Shown in pieces: positions 17,225 to 25,761 of a DNA stretch of 64,000 nt (position 1 is its first letter; every line of letters begins with the position of its first letter). The stretch spans positions 1 through 64,000 of the forward strand of contig SVKY01000002.1 of the NCBI GenBank assembly GCA_015068235.1. The letters run 5' to 3'. The notes beneath the pieces were generated by a model. The model did not search any database, was not told where the DNA came from, and saw only the letters and a program-made list of their open reading frames with translations. This DNA comes from Oscillospiraceae bacterium. Lineage in GTDB: Bacteria > Bacillota > Clostridia > Oscillospirales > Oscillospiraceae. The translations under genes and the position numbers were made by a program.

Positions 17225-19498
17225 ATGCTGTGCAGTGCAGTTCTCAACTATATAGCCACCGCAAGGGGATTACCGTTTTTTTATGTTGTTGGTGATGATA
17301 AATATTCTGCAACGCTGGACGAATTGTCTCAACTTGGGTTAATCATTGATCGCGCAAGCGATTTCTGCCCCAAGGAGGATAAACTCCCCAATGTTGATGA
17401 TATTATCGATCATTTCAGGACCCTTGATGTTGACTATAAGCAGAATAAGCATGTTCTGGTAGGACTTGGAGAGTTTTTGGCGCTAAAAGGAGCTGCCGTA
17501 GCAGAAAAAGAACTTCGTCGACTTAAAAACGCAACCCTTGGTTCTGCCCGTGTCGTTGTATTGCTCCGTTGTGTTATAACACAGGTATTTGACCTTGCAA
17601 ATGAGGATCGACGCCTTGCACAACAAGGTCGTATATACGTTGATGATAGTCCTCTTTCGGGTATAGGCCTAACCTGTATAAAATATGCCGTAGATGATTC
17701 GGTTGTGAGCGGTATTAAGGGATTCTTGCGTTTGTGTGAAGATGGCGCCACGGGAACAATTGGTGTCAATACTGCCATGCAGTTCCCCGCGGCAACGCTT
17801 CCTGTTAGTAGTATTAACTCCGCCTATGCTGCAATCCGAAAAGAGCTTCCAAATTTCGTGACAGATGAGGTCCTTGGCACAGACCAGCAATGGGATCAGT
17901 TGTTTAAGGAATTGGCAAAAGCAAAATGGTCTCTTGTTTCTGTGTTCGGCAAATACGGTTTCGCTTTAGAATTCAATGATGATCTGTATCGTAACTGTGC
18001 AGGTTATGAGTTTAGGAACTGGTTATTCTTCTTGTTCTTGAAGCTTAATGTAGAAGGTATTGGTACAGGATATCTGCGCTTTGTAGTCCAAATGACCGAC
18101 AACTATGAGTATCTTAAAGATAATATCCTGACCGCAATTATCCAGGTTCCAAGAAATGACAGCCGTTTCTATGCGTTCTATAATGAACGCAAAAAACTGA
18201 TTCGTTATTTTCCAGAATCTGAGATTGCTATATTCGTCCATCGGAACAGCATAAACTATGCTGAAAGTTTGTATCGCTATACTGACAACACTCGCATGGA
18301 ACGGGAAGAAGTTATTCGCTGGCTTTCTACATACGGATACTGCCCTGAAATTGAGTATGTTTATCCGGCACTGTATGATTACCTTAGGGATTACACGTTT
18401 GATTGCGGAAAGCTATCTGAAGAGTTGACTTCCTACTTTAGAGAGTACAAGCTTCAGAAACTTACAAATACCATTCACCCTGAATTTCAGGAACGAGTAA
18501 ATGCATATGCATTAAGCCTTCCGTATGTGCATCTGGAAACACGCGATAGTGCTATTCTTCGTATCCCGGACAAGAAGTCTGCCTTCCTGTACTGGATTGA
18601 TGCATTGGGTGTTGAATATCTTTCGTACATAACTGCGCTGGTGAAGAAAAAAGGACTGTCGATGCATATTGATGTCGCATATGCCGAACTACCGACGATC
18701 ACTTCCATCAACCGTGGATTTTACGAAAAATGGTCCGGTCCGCTAAAAGAAAAGTTATCAGATCTTGATGATATCAAACACAAGGAAAAGGGCGGTTATG
18801 TTTTTGACGAAAAACACGAGACCCCCATTCATCTTGCGGCAGAGCTGGAAATTATTGAACGTGCTGTTGACAGAGCGGCAACTGAGCTGGCGATGCATAG
18901 GTGTAAATCGTTTATTATAGCGAGTGATCATGGTGCGTCTAGATTGGCGGTAATTCGAAGGCAGGAAGAAAAGTACGAGACGGACACCAAAGGAGAGCAC
19001 TCCGGTCGCTGCTGTAAGGAGTTTCCTGATGCTGATCTACCTTTTGCTGTAAAAGAGAATGGGTATTATGTTCTTGGAGATTATGGCCGCTTCAAAAAGA
19101 GTAGAGCAGCAAATGTTGAGGTTCATGGTGGTGCCTCACTGGAAGAAGTCTTGGTGCCGGTCATTACACTGACTCTCCGCAAACAGACATCGCTGGTTGT
19201 TCAGTTGGCTGATAAAGATGTTAGAGCTGATCGAAGAACAGGAACAACCTTTGTGATATTTATTTCTGAGGTTGAGCATCCGTACAACATTAGTGTTATT
19301 ATTGATGGAGAACGGCTTAAGGCGAAGCACTTAGATGCAACACACTATGAGGTAAATATGCCTTCGCAAAAACGCTCAAAAAAAGATGTCCGCGCAGATG
19401 TATATGATGGTGATGACCTTGTGGGCAACCTCACATTTGAGATAAAGGGCAAATTTGGTGGTGCTGACAAGAAGGAATTCGATGATCTTACCTTCTAA
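17225..19498 (+). CDS. pglZ: PglZ, alkaline-phosphatase-superfamily BREX protein
   Basis: A 757-residue protein with the PglZ domain in its C-terminal half. FLYWIDALGVEYL (aspartate near 459), LPTITSINRGF (threonines near 491-493), SDHGASRL (near 567) and EVHGGASLEEVLVP (histidine near 634) are the metal-site motifs of the alkaline phosphatase superfamily. Residues 1-440 form the BREX-specific N-terminal region. PglZ is common to all BREX types; its biochemical substrate is not settled. ATG 17225 is eight bases from AGGGGG; the ATG at 17219 overlaps the brxC stop and is too close to that site. Confidence 0.9.
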   Translation: MLCSAVLNYIATARGLPFFYVVGDDKYSATLDELSQLGLIIDRASDFCPKEDKLPNVDDIIDHFRTLDVDYKQNKHVLVGLGEFLALKGAAVAEKELRRLKNATLGSARVVVLLRCVITQVFDLANEDRRLAQQGRIYVDDSPLSGIGLTCIKYAVDDSVVSGIKGFLRLCEDGATGTIGVNTAMQFPAATLPVSSINSAYAAIRKELPNFVTDEVLGTDQQWDQLFKELAKAKWSLVSVFGKYGFALEFNDDLYRNCAGYEFRNWLFFLFLKLNVEGIGTGYLRFVVQMTDNYEYLKDNILTAIIQVPRNDSRFYAFYNERKKLIRYFPESEIAIFVHRNSINYAESLYRYTDNTRMEREEVIRWLSTYGYCPEIEYVYPALYDYLRDYTFDCGKLSEELTSYFREYKLQKLTNTIHPEFQERVNAYALSLPYVHLETRDSAILRIPDKKSAFLYWIDALGVEYLSYITALVKKKGLSMHIDVAYAELPTITSINRGFYEKWSGPLKEKLSDLDDIKHKEKGGYVFDEKHETPIHLAAELEIIERAVDRAATELAMHRCKSFIIASDHGASRLAVIRRQEEKYETDTKGEHSGRCCKEFPDADLPFAVKENGYYVLGDYGRFKKSRAANVEVHGGASLEEVLVPVITLTLRKQTSLVVQLADKDVRADRRTGTTFVIFISEVEHPYNISVIIDGERLKAKHLDATHYEVNMPSQKRSKKDVRADVYDGDDLVGNLTFEIKGKFGGADKKEFDDLTF

Positions 19499-19509
19499 GG
19501 AGAATTTTA

Positions 19510-21000
19510 ATGGACTATACAGAAAAGCTCAGAGACTGTTTCGATGAAATGGTTGTATATAAGGATTTGAAGAAAACCAACTTCTTTTCAGCCCTTAGTC
19601 TGCCTGCGTTTATGAGAGACTGGCTCCTGAAAAAATTCGAAGATGATGATGGGAATTTTGACAAAGATGATATGGCTCGCTTTGTGAAAAAGTTTATTCC
19701 CCGCAAAGATGATTGGACATCAATCAAAAATCGAGTCATTGTAGAGGGTGAAATTGTAAAATTCTTGGCAAAAGTGTCAATCAATATTGATATTAGAACG
19801 GGAGAGGTCTCGTTTGCACTACCTGACTTCGGCTTGGGCTATAAGGAAACTATTATTGAAAGCCATGTTTGGGACGAGTGTAAGGATGATCTTGTTCGAG
19901 GCAGTGATACTTGGGGAATGGTTGAACTTGGTTATCGTTCCCCGGAGGATTTTGACATTGAGTTTGAATATGAGCAGAAACGTTCTCGTGCAAAATCTTC
20001 TCGTGAAGGGAAAATCAAACTGGTTTCGTTTAAGAACTTTTGCCCATACCAGATCGACTTGGATGAGTACAAAGATGCTCGTCGTGATTTTGAGATTGGC
20101 GAGTGGATCGATGTGATTTTGGGTGCAGTGGACTATAACGCAGGTGGGTATTCTTCTGAAGAGGAAAAGTTGACGATGATTACCCGACTACTCCCGTTTG
20201 TTGAGAAACGCCTTAACCTTATTGAGCTTGCTCCAAAGGGAACTGGTAAGTCTTACCTCTTCGGTAATGTTAGCCGTTATGGTTGGCTTTCCAGTGGCGG
20301 CGTGATGAGTAGAGCAAAGATGTTCTATGACCAGACGAAGCGAAGAGAGGGCTTGATTGCAGGTAGCGACTTTGTGACCCTGGATGAAGTTCAAACGATT
20401 TCGTTCACTGATACTGATGAGATGCGAGCAGCACTGAAAGGCTATATGGAGCAAGGCAATTTCACAGTTGGTGACTACAAAGGTGTTGCAGATGCTGGCG
20501 TGATTCTGTGTGGCAACATCCGAAAAGAGATTATGGACGCCGACGGCTATGCTAACATGTTTACAGAGCTTCCGGTTGTCTTCCATGAGTCTGCACTTAT
20601 CGAACGTTTTCATGGATTCATTAAGGGCTGGAATATTCCCAGAATGAACGATGATCTTAAAATTGATGGCTGGGCTCTCAATTCGGAATACTTTTGCTCA
20701 ATCATTCATGAGTTACGCAGTGATATGACCTACAGAAGTTTTGTTGATGAACACGTCGTTGTACCGGAAGGTGCAGACACTCGTGACACGGAAGCAGTAA
20801 AGAGAATAACAACCGCTTATTTGAAGTTGCTATTCCCTCATGTCCAGAGTGCGGCAGATATCTCAGAGAGGGAATTTAGACGTTACTGCCTCGATCGAGC
20901 AAGGAGAATGAGAGACACTATTCGATACCAGCTCGGTTTGCTAGATGAAGAATATGCAGGAAAGGATTTGCCTGCCTTTGGTGTGCAAGGATTGGAATAA
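19510..21000 (+). CDS. brxL: BrxL-type AAA+ protein (short form)
   Basis: A 496-residue protein. Walker A LAPKGTGKSYLFGN (near 241-248), Walker B DFVTLDEVQ (near 287-295), and an ERFHGFIKGW arginine segment match the AAA+ core of BrxL, the Lon-like BREX subunit. BrxL of type 1 BREX is larger and carries a C-terminal Lon-like domain. Here the protein ends about 110 residues after the arginine segment in helices, and I see no Ser-Lys protease region. The N-terminal 180 residues match the DNA-binding part by position only. It starts 12 bases after pglZ. Confidence 0.85.
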   Translation: MDYTEKLRDCFDEMVVYKDLKKTNFFSALSLPAFMRDWLLKKFEDDDGNFDKDDMARFVKKFIPRKDDWTSIKNRVIVEGEIVKFLAKVSINIDIRTGEVSFALPDFGLGYKETIIESHVWDECKDDLVRGSDTWGMVELGYRSPEDFDIEFEYEQKRSRAKSSREGKIKLVSFKNFCPYQIDLDEYKDARRDFEIGEWIDVILGAVDYNAGGYSSEEEKLTMITRLLPFVEKRLNLIELAPKGTGKSYLFGNVSRYGWLSSGGVMSRAKMFYDQTKRREGLIAGSDFVTLDEVQTISFTDTDEMRAALKGYMEQGNFTVGDYKGVADAGVILCGNIRKEIMDADGYANMFTELPVVFHESALIERFHGFIKGWNIPRMNDDLKIDGWALNSEYFCSIIHELRSDMTYRSFVDEHVVVPEGADTRDTEAVKRITTAYLKLLFPHVQSAADISEREFRRYCLDRARRMRDTIRYQLGLLDEEYAGKDLPAFGVQGLE

Positions 21001-21004
21001 TTGA

Positions 21005-21205
21005 ATGGGAAATAAGAGTTGTTATGTCTGCGGCAAGACTGTGCTTACTAAAGATGAAATTGGCCTTACAAAAAAACTGATTGACAAGAAAAGCTCGGTA
21101 TTCTTCTGTGTCTATTGTCTTGCTGAACAGTTGGAGGTAACAAAAGAAGAACTTCTTGCAAAGATAGAGGAATTCAAAGAAGAAGGTTGTACCCTCTTCA
21201 GGTAG
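21005..21205 (+). CDS. 66-residue zinc-ribbon protein between brxL and the desulfurase
   Basis: CYVCGKT near the start and CVYCLAEQ near residue 36 form a CxxC...CxxC zinc or Fe-S site, followed by a short acidic helix (VTKEELLAKIEEFKEEG). It starts four bases after the brxL stop and ends 13 bases before the cysteine desulfurase, so it is co-transcribed. No family is recognised. A small cysteine protein next to a desulfurase could be a sulfur carrier or Fe-S scaffold, but a plain zinc ribbon is equally possible. Confidence 0.6.
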   Translation: MGNKSCYVCGKTVLTKDEIGLTKKLIDKKSSVFFCVYCLAEQLEVTKEELLAKIEEFKEEGCTLFR

Positions 21206-21218
21206 CGGAGGATTAACC

Positions 21219-22337
21219 ATGATCTATGCTGATAATGCGGCTACAACAAAACTGGATAAAGATGCGTTTGTGGCTATGATTCCTTGGCTTCAAGACGAAT
21301 TTGGAAACGCCTCGCAACCATACTCGTTTGCTCGAAAACCAAAGAAAGCAATAGCAGAAGCTCGAGCTTTGATTGCTAGTTGTATTGGGGCTGAGCCTGG
21401 TGAGATTTTCTTTACCTCTGGTGGCACTGAAAGCGATAACTGGGCAATTATGGGAAGTGCACTTGGCAATCTTGAGAAAAAAACTACCGTTACATCTATG
21501 ATTGAGCATCACGCAGTTCTTAGAACTTGCGAGGCTATTGAAAGATTGGGTTACCCAGTTGCGTATTTGGATGTTACCCAAGATGGTATTGTTACAGCAG
21601 AGGCTCTCGAAAGTATCATTACAAATCGGACGAGACTCGTTTCGGTTATGTATGCCAATAATGAAATAGGATCTATTCAGCCGATAAAAAAATTGGCTGA
21701 AATCGCCCATGTCCATGGAGCAATATTTCATACAGATGCAGTGCAAGCAATCGGTCATGTGCCAATTGATGTCAAGGAACTTGGAATAGATATGTTGTCG
21801 GCATCTGCACACAAGTTCAATGGTCCCAAAGGGATCGGATTTCTCTATATCAGGAAAGGTACATGTATCTCTCCATATGCGAATGGAGGAGCTCAAGAAA
21901 GCGGTTTAAGAGCTGGCACAGAAAATGTGGCAGGAATCGTCGGCATGGCTACTGCACTGAAGAAAAACTGTGATGAAATGAGTGATATTGCTGATCGTTT
22001 GCGAAAAATTGAAGATCATTTTTTAGAAATTCTTGATCAAGCACATATTACCTATATTCGCAATGGGGCTGATAATCGGATACCCGGAAATGTAAGTGTT
22101 TCAATTAAGGATGTGAGTGGAGAGATGCTTCTCCACCGCCTAGATTTGAAGGGAATCGCGATCTCTACTGGCTCTGCTTGTGACTCTGTGGACACACAAA
22201 TTTCTCACGTTATTCAGGCTATTAGAGTTCCGGCTGAATACGCAGAAGGAACAATACGAGTAAGTTTTGGGAGAGAAAATACAGAGACAGATGCCGACAC
22301 GATCGCGAAGGCACTCGTTCAGATTCTTACTAAGTGA
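21219..22337 (+). CDS. Cysteine desulfurase (IscS/DndA-like) in the BREX operon
   Basis: A 372-residue PLP enzyme that takes sulfur from cysteine onto its own catalytic cysteine. MIYADNAATT is the standard N-terminus, EHHAV near 96 gives the PLP-stacking histidine, SASAHKF places the Schiff-base lysine at 199, and STGSACDS places the catalytic cysteine at 321, so the enzyme looks intact. Related enzymes are IscS, NifS and DndA/SspA of DNA phosphorothioation. No iscU or other Fe-S assembly gene is adjacent. Its place at the end of the BREX-4 operon suggests it feeds sulfur to BrxP or builds its clusters. Confidence 0.88.
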   Translation: MIYADNAATTKLDKDAFVAMIPWLQDEFGNASQPYSFARKPKKAIAEARALIASCIGAEPGEIFFTSGGTESDNWAIMGSALGNLEKKTTVTSMIEHHAVLRTCEAIERLGYPVAYLDVTQDGIVTAEALESIITNRTRLVSVMYANNEIGSIQPIKKLAEIAHVHGAIFHTDAVQAIGHVPIDVKELGIDMLSASAHKFNGPKGIGFLYIRKGTCISPYANGGAQESGLRAGTENVAGIVGMATALKKNCDEMSDIADRLRKIEDHFLEILDQAHITYIRNGADNRIPGNVSVSIKDVSGEMLLHRLDLKGIAISTGSACDSVDTQISHVIQAIRVPAEYAEGTIRVSFGRENTETDADTIAKALVQILTK

Positions 22338-22354
22338 TAAGTAACTGAAAAACA

Positions 22355-22380
22355 CCCTCTGTGGAATTGTCCGCAGAGGG
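22355..22380 (+). terminator. Terminator of the BREX-4 operon
   Basis: CCCTCTGTGG (22355-22364) pairs with CCGCAGAGGG (22371-22380) with one wobble, loop AATTGT. The downstream tail CGTCTGTCTT is only moderately T-rich. It lies 17 bases after the desulfurase stop and marks the operon end. Confidence 0.65.
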
Positions 22381-22497
22381 CGTCTGTCTTATAGTGTCGG
22401 CACTCCCGTATACTGTTTAGTCACAGTAGATGCAAAGGCTTTAACTTGGTACAATAAGTTTCTGGTATTCTGATTAATATATACTTTCTCAATCGGA

Positions 22498-22869
22498 TTA
22501 TACGAAAATCAAGTCATTGCCTACGATTTCGGTAGCACGGGAATGGATGTTATTCATGCGTGTGACCCATTCCATTTGGTTGGTGGCTTTCAGGTCTTCT
22601 GTGATGCCTTCGGCGGTGGCGAATTGTTTGATCAGGCGGTCGTAGAGTTCAGTGGCTTGGCGGTCAACTTCTTCTAAGTGAGGGGTGAGGGTTTCGTTCA
22701 TTTGCATGATGGAGAAGAGGACTCGGCGGTGGTTTTTGAGGTAGTCGTAGCGGCGGTGGCCCCAGATGCCAATTTTGGGTGGATCGGGGGCTTTGACGAG
22801 GGGAATGTAGTAGTCACCCATGAGCTTGTAGTGCAGACCGGTTTTGGGATCGTAGATGGTGTCTTGCAT
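22498..22869 (-). CDS. tnpV: TnpV-family mobile-element protein
   Basis: A 123-residue protein with YDPKTGLHYKLMGDYYIPL, IGIWGHRRYDYLKNHRR and an ending NQMEWVTRMNNIHSRATEIVGNDLIFV. This is the typical TnpV pattern, in which the NQMEWV-RMNNI-RATEIV tail is nearly invariant. TnpV proteins travel with clostridial transposons and integrative elements; their role is unknown. With the next gene it probably forms a remnant of another mobile unit between the BREX operon and the right end of the accessory region. Confidence 0.8.
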   Translation of the reverse strand: MQDTIYDPKTGLHYKLMGDYYIPLVKAPDPPKIGIWGHRRYDYLKNHRRVLFSIMQMNETLTPHLEEVDRQATELYDRLIKQFATAEGITEDLKATNQMEWVTRMNNIHSRATEIVGNDLIFV

Positions 22870-22899
22870 TTTGTGTTCCTCCTTTTTGAATTTAACGGT

Positions 22900-23199
22900 T
22901 TATTCTTCTGACAGGCTTTGAAAGGGAGAGGCGATGGACACGAAGGTGTCATAGGTGAAGCTTGCGCCCAAGCGGAAACCGAGGATGAAGCTGTCCAGAT
23001 TGGATTCTCCGTTGATGATATCCCATGCGTTTGAGAAAGTAACGAAGCTTTTCTTGTGTTCTTCCGGGAGATTCTTTGTCAGAAAATCTTCGCTCTGTGT
23101 CAGAATTTCCATTTGTTTTTGGACTACTTTATTTTGTCTTGTGCTTCGGTCTTGCGGATTGATGTTGCCGTAATACAGTTCTTCAATAAAATTTCCCAT
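22900..23199 (-). CDS. DUF6809-like element protein
   Basis: A 99-residue protein starting MGNFIEELYYGNINPQDRSTRQNKVV and ending in an FILGFRLGASFTYDTFV segment. Small proteins of this pattern commonly accompany TnpV on clostridial mobile DNA; the function is unknown. The reading frame is open further upstream, but the ATG at 23199 has an AGGAGGT ribosome site and begins the conserved sequence. It precedes tnpV by 30 bases on the same strand. Confidence 0.62.
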   Translation of the reverse strand: MGNFIEELYYGNINPQDRSTRQNKVVQKQMEILTQSEDFLTKNLPEEHKKSFVTFSNAWDIINGESNLDSFILGFRLGASFTYDTFVSIASPFQSLSEE

Positions 23200-23452
23200 T
23201 GCGTTTACCTCCTTTGTTTTTACTATCCTCATTGTACACAAAGGCTGGACAATAGTCGAATGTACCGCAAAAAAAGAAAAAGGGCCATGCCGAAGCACAA
23301 CCCTTTGAATGCAAGAATAGACCTACAATGTAATTTATACACCGGTCTTAAAATCCATTTCCTATGTTTATTTATTGCTTTTTAACTAATTGTGTGGTAT
23401 AAGTACAATATATAAAATTGTTTCTATATAAAAAGTATTGGGGGGTGTTTTT

Positions 23453-24073
23453 GTGGCAATCGTTCAAGAAACATTTGATATTCCAGATGATATTGCAACC
23501 AAAATAACAACCGGAGTTTATAAGAGAATTGGTGGTGTTGTTCGTTACGCTGTCGGTCCAAAGAAGGGGCAAATTGTAAAGCTTCTGAAGCCAATTGATC
23601 AAAAAGTAGCAGAGCAAGCACAAGGTTTTGGCGCAAAGGCAATTCAGTTTGTAAAGAATCACAAAAAGGGCGTCGGAATTGCTGTAGCAGGTGCAGCCTT
23701 AGCCGGTGTTGGTACTTGGGGATACAATAAGTGGAAGCAACACGAACCCAAAGTTTCTAAAGAGTTCCATGCTACATTCAGGGTATACATTGATGCAATT
23801 CGCGAGGGTAATATGGATCTTCAAAAAATCACAAACCTGATGGAATCTCTTGAAGCGCTTAAACAGCACAAAAACTACGAAGAAATTCGAATTCAACTAA
23901 CAACCACCGAACTCGAAGTGTTAGTGGGACGAATTTACGAATATACTGTCAAACTGGCAAAGGATAATTCTGTGCAACTTCTTACAGATGAGTTGAGTAG
24001 CGATAAGAGTGCAATCATTAATCTTGAGGCATATCTCAACACTCAAAAGAGAATTTTTGAATCTGTTGCATAA
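23453..24073 (+). CDS. Unknown protein with one membrane segment
   Basis: A 206-residue protein I cannot place in a family. One hydrophobic, glycine- and alanine-rich segment (GVGIAVAGAALAGVGTWGYNKW, about residues 67-88) would form a membrane helix or a loose helical pore. A helical region of 110 residues with alternating charges follows. The GTG start at 23453 is seven bases after GGGGGG; TTG 23438 is an upstream alternative. It sits alone with its own terminator among defence-type genes. Confidence 0.5.
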   Translation: MAIVQETFDIPDDIATKITTGVYKRIGGVVRYAVGPKKGQIVKLLKPIDQKVAEQAQGFGAKAIQFVKNHKKGVGIAVAGAALAGVGTWGYNKWKQHEPKVSKEFHATFRVYIDAIREGNMDLQKITNLMESLEALKQHKNYEEIRIQLTTTELEVLVGRIYEYTVKLAKDNSVQLLTDELSSDKSAIINLEAYLNTQKRIFESVA

Positions 24074-24086
24074 GAAATATTAAGCT

Positions 24087-24126
24087 AATGATACCTCGAA
24101 TCAAATTGATCCGGGGCATCATTTTT
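24087..24126 (+). terminator. Terminator of the membrane-segment gene
   Basis: AATGAT...ATCATT outer arms with CCTCGAATCAA/TTGATCCGGGG inside (a few mismatches) are followed by TTTT. It starts 14 bases after the stop at 24073. Confidence 0.55.
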
Positions 24127-24247
24127 TATATACTCTATGTTTTTAAGCCAAATCTGCAAAAAAATAAGCATAATTGGCATGATTCGTTGAGCGAGTGGCT
24201 CACTTTTTTCTTGACGTTTGCACGTCGGATACCCAAAATGCAGAAAA

Positions 24248-24274
24248 GCACTACTCCCCGTCAAGGTGTAGTGC
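24248..24274 (-). terminator. Probable terminator of the phospholipase D-like gene
   Basis: GCACTAC (24248-24254) pairs with GTAGTGC (24268-24274). On the minus strand the hairpin is followed by TTTTCTG. It lies 34 bases downstream of the stop at 24308. Confidence 0.5.
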
Positions 24275-24307
24275 CTTCCTATCGTTAAAAGATTGGTATT
24301 CGTTAAG

Positions 24308-25465
24308 TTACAAAAATGTTATGCTCACACCAGTGTTGTCAATCCTCGGATCGATTTCTAGCAACTGATGCAAATGGCTATTTAGTTCCATGAAATATGA
24401 AATAATGCAATCGAGGTAATCTAAGGCATCCCGTATAGTCGATTCGGAATTCTTAATTAATTCTTCGTATTCATTTGAAGCTTCATCCATTGCTTTTTCG
24501 GCATAATAGTCGAGTTGTTCATCATAAGCTTCCATACCATAATCGTTTACGATTTTCCTACAAGCCTCATCCGAAACATCATACCTAGCCAGGTCTTTAA
24601 GATCTTCAAACAATGACGAGATTGTTTCATAAAAGCTCTCATAGGTACTTTTGTACTCTTCAAACAAGGTTTTCAAAGTTCCAACCGGTTCGGGCAATTC
24701 ATCAAGCTCCCAGTACTCATCTATTATGTCATCTACAACATTAAGTGCGTCTTCAAATTTTGAGAAAAAACGCATAAAGCCTTGTAAAAACTCTATAGTT
24801 GCTCCACTATCAGTGGTACGGTATATCCATTTCTCTTCAAAATTTGTATCATAATCTGCCCACGGCATAAAAGCAGCATCAAACAAATGTTGCCTTGCAA
24901 TTTTACAAGCAGGGATTAAACTGTCTAAATTGGCTATAGCTACGGCGAAGTTGTATTTGTAGTACGGGACAGATTTCTGTTGTACATCAGGAAACAATGA
25001 ATCCTTCAAGTATCCTATAAGTTCCTTGTCCGAGGAAATAGTGCCACATTCAAAATTTCCACTACTTTCATCAGAAAAATTGCTTGATCCCCAATAAACA
25101 ATATTTTCTGTCATAATAATTTTTGCGTGATTTTTAAATGTGAAATACGGATTTAATCTCATTCCGTAGTTTTTCGGATTTAATTGATTCAGATATAACT
25201 CAATTTTGTCCTTTGCGGCTATAGCATATTCTGGCTTATAATAACTCAAATATCTTTGAGGAATATTTGTTATTATTATTGCATTTGTCCCATTTGAGCA
25301 GGCGCTTTTCAAAGCCCCCAGCAAAGTGCTGTCTGCCTGCGGCGATATGTTAAAAGTCATTATTCCTATAAACTTTGCATTTTGAAAGTCATCTAATACG
25401 GGTTGGTATGTAAATTCACCTTTTCCAAATACGGCATGACCACCGTTGATTGAATACTCTTTCAT
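24308..25465 (-). CDS. Phospholipase D-like protein with a single modified HKD motif
   Basis: A 385-residue protein. NHAKIIMTENIVYWGSSNFSDES near residue 120 is a phospholipase D-type site: H-x-K is present, the aspartate position reads E, and the GSxN serine motif is intact. Only one such motif is seen, so it may act as a dimer, as in Nuc-type nucleases. Residues 210-385 are long acidic helices, probably coiled coil. Start 25465 has GAGG at correct spacing; ATG 25477 overlaps that site. No partner gene is obvious. A nuclease or lipase effector in defence is possible. Confidence 0.65.
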   Translation of the reverse strand: MKEYSINGGHAVFGKGEFTYQPVLDDFQNAKFIGIMTFNISPQADSTLLGALKSACSNGTNAIIITNIPQRYLSYYKPEYAIAAKDKIELYLNQLNPKNYGMRLNPYFTFKNHAKIIMTENIVYWGSSNFSDESSGNFECGTISSDKELIGYLKDSLFPDVQQKSVPYYKYNFAVAIANLDSLIPACKIARQHLFDAAFMPWADYDTNFEEKWIYRTTDSGATIEFLQGFMRFFSKFEDALNVVDDIIDEYWELDELPEPVGTLKTLFEEYKSTYESFYETISSLFEDLKDLARYDVSDEACRKIVNDYGMEAYDEQLDYYAEKAMDEASNEYEELIKNSESTIRDALDYLDCIISYFMELNSHLHQLLEIDPRIDNTGVSITFL

Positions 25466-25582
25466 AATATTCCTCATAAAATAGTTTTTATATTCGTACG
25501 ATGTATACTGTCATACTTTTTATATCATATTTTTATGAATTTTGCAATCGTGTGAATAGCCAAAGCGCGCTGAAAGTGAAAA

Positions 25583-25608
25583 ATCTGCCCGAATCTCTCC
25601 GGGCAGAT
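25583..25608. terminator. Hairpin near the right end of the accessory region
   Basis: ATCTGCCCG (25583-25591) pairs perfectly with CGGGCAGAT (25600-25608), flanked by an A-run on the left and AGCTTTGTTTCTT on the right. It could terminate transcription in either direction; no gene directly abuts it. Confidence 0.5.
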
Positions 25609-25715
25609 AGCTTTGTTTCTTGAATTGTAGGCCTTAGATCATCTCGTAATAGTATCTAGGGAAACTTTGAAAGCAGCTCATGCCCAGCGTTCGACTTCGC
25701 TGAGGGAAACAAAAA

Positions 25716-25751
25716 ATCCGAACGCTTTCCCGATAAGGAAAAAGTTCGGAT
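25716..25751 (-). terminator. Terminator of tRNA-Val
   Basis: ATCCGAAC (25716-25723) pairs with GTTCGGAT (25744-25751), with further inner pairing CTTTCC/GGAAA. On the minus strand it is followed by six Ts. It lies 11 bases after the 3' end of the tRNA. Confidence 0.75.
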
Positions 25752-25761
25752 TATTCTTGTA

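Noticed and set aside
21213-21896. A 227-codon minus-strand open frame
   Set aside because: It is antisense to the cysteine desulfurase, whose active-site residues are all in place.
23453-24073. A known toxin or immunity family for the membrane-segment protein
   Set aside because: Apart from one hydrophobic segment and helical content, no motif supports a specific family.
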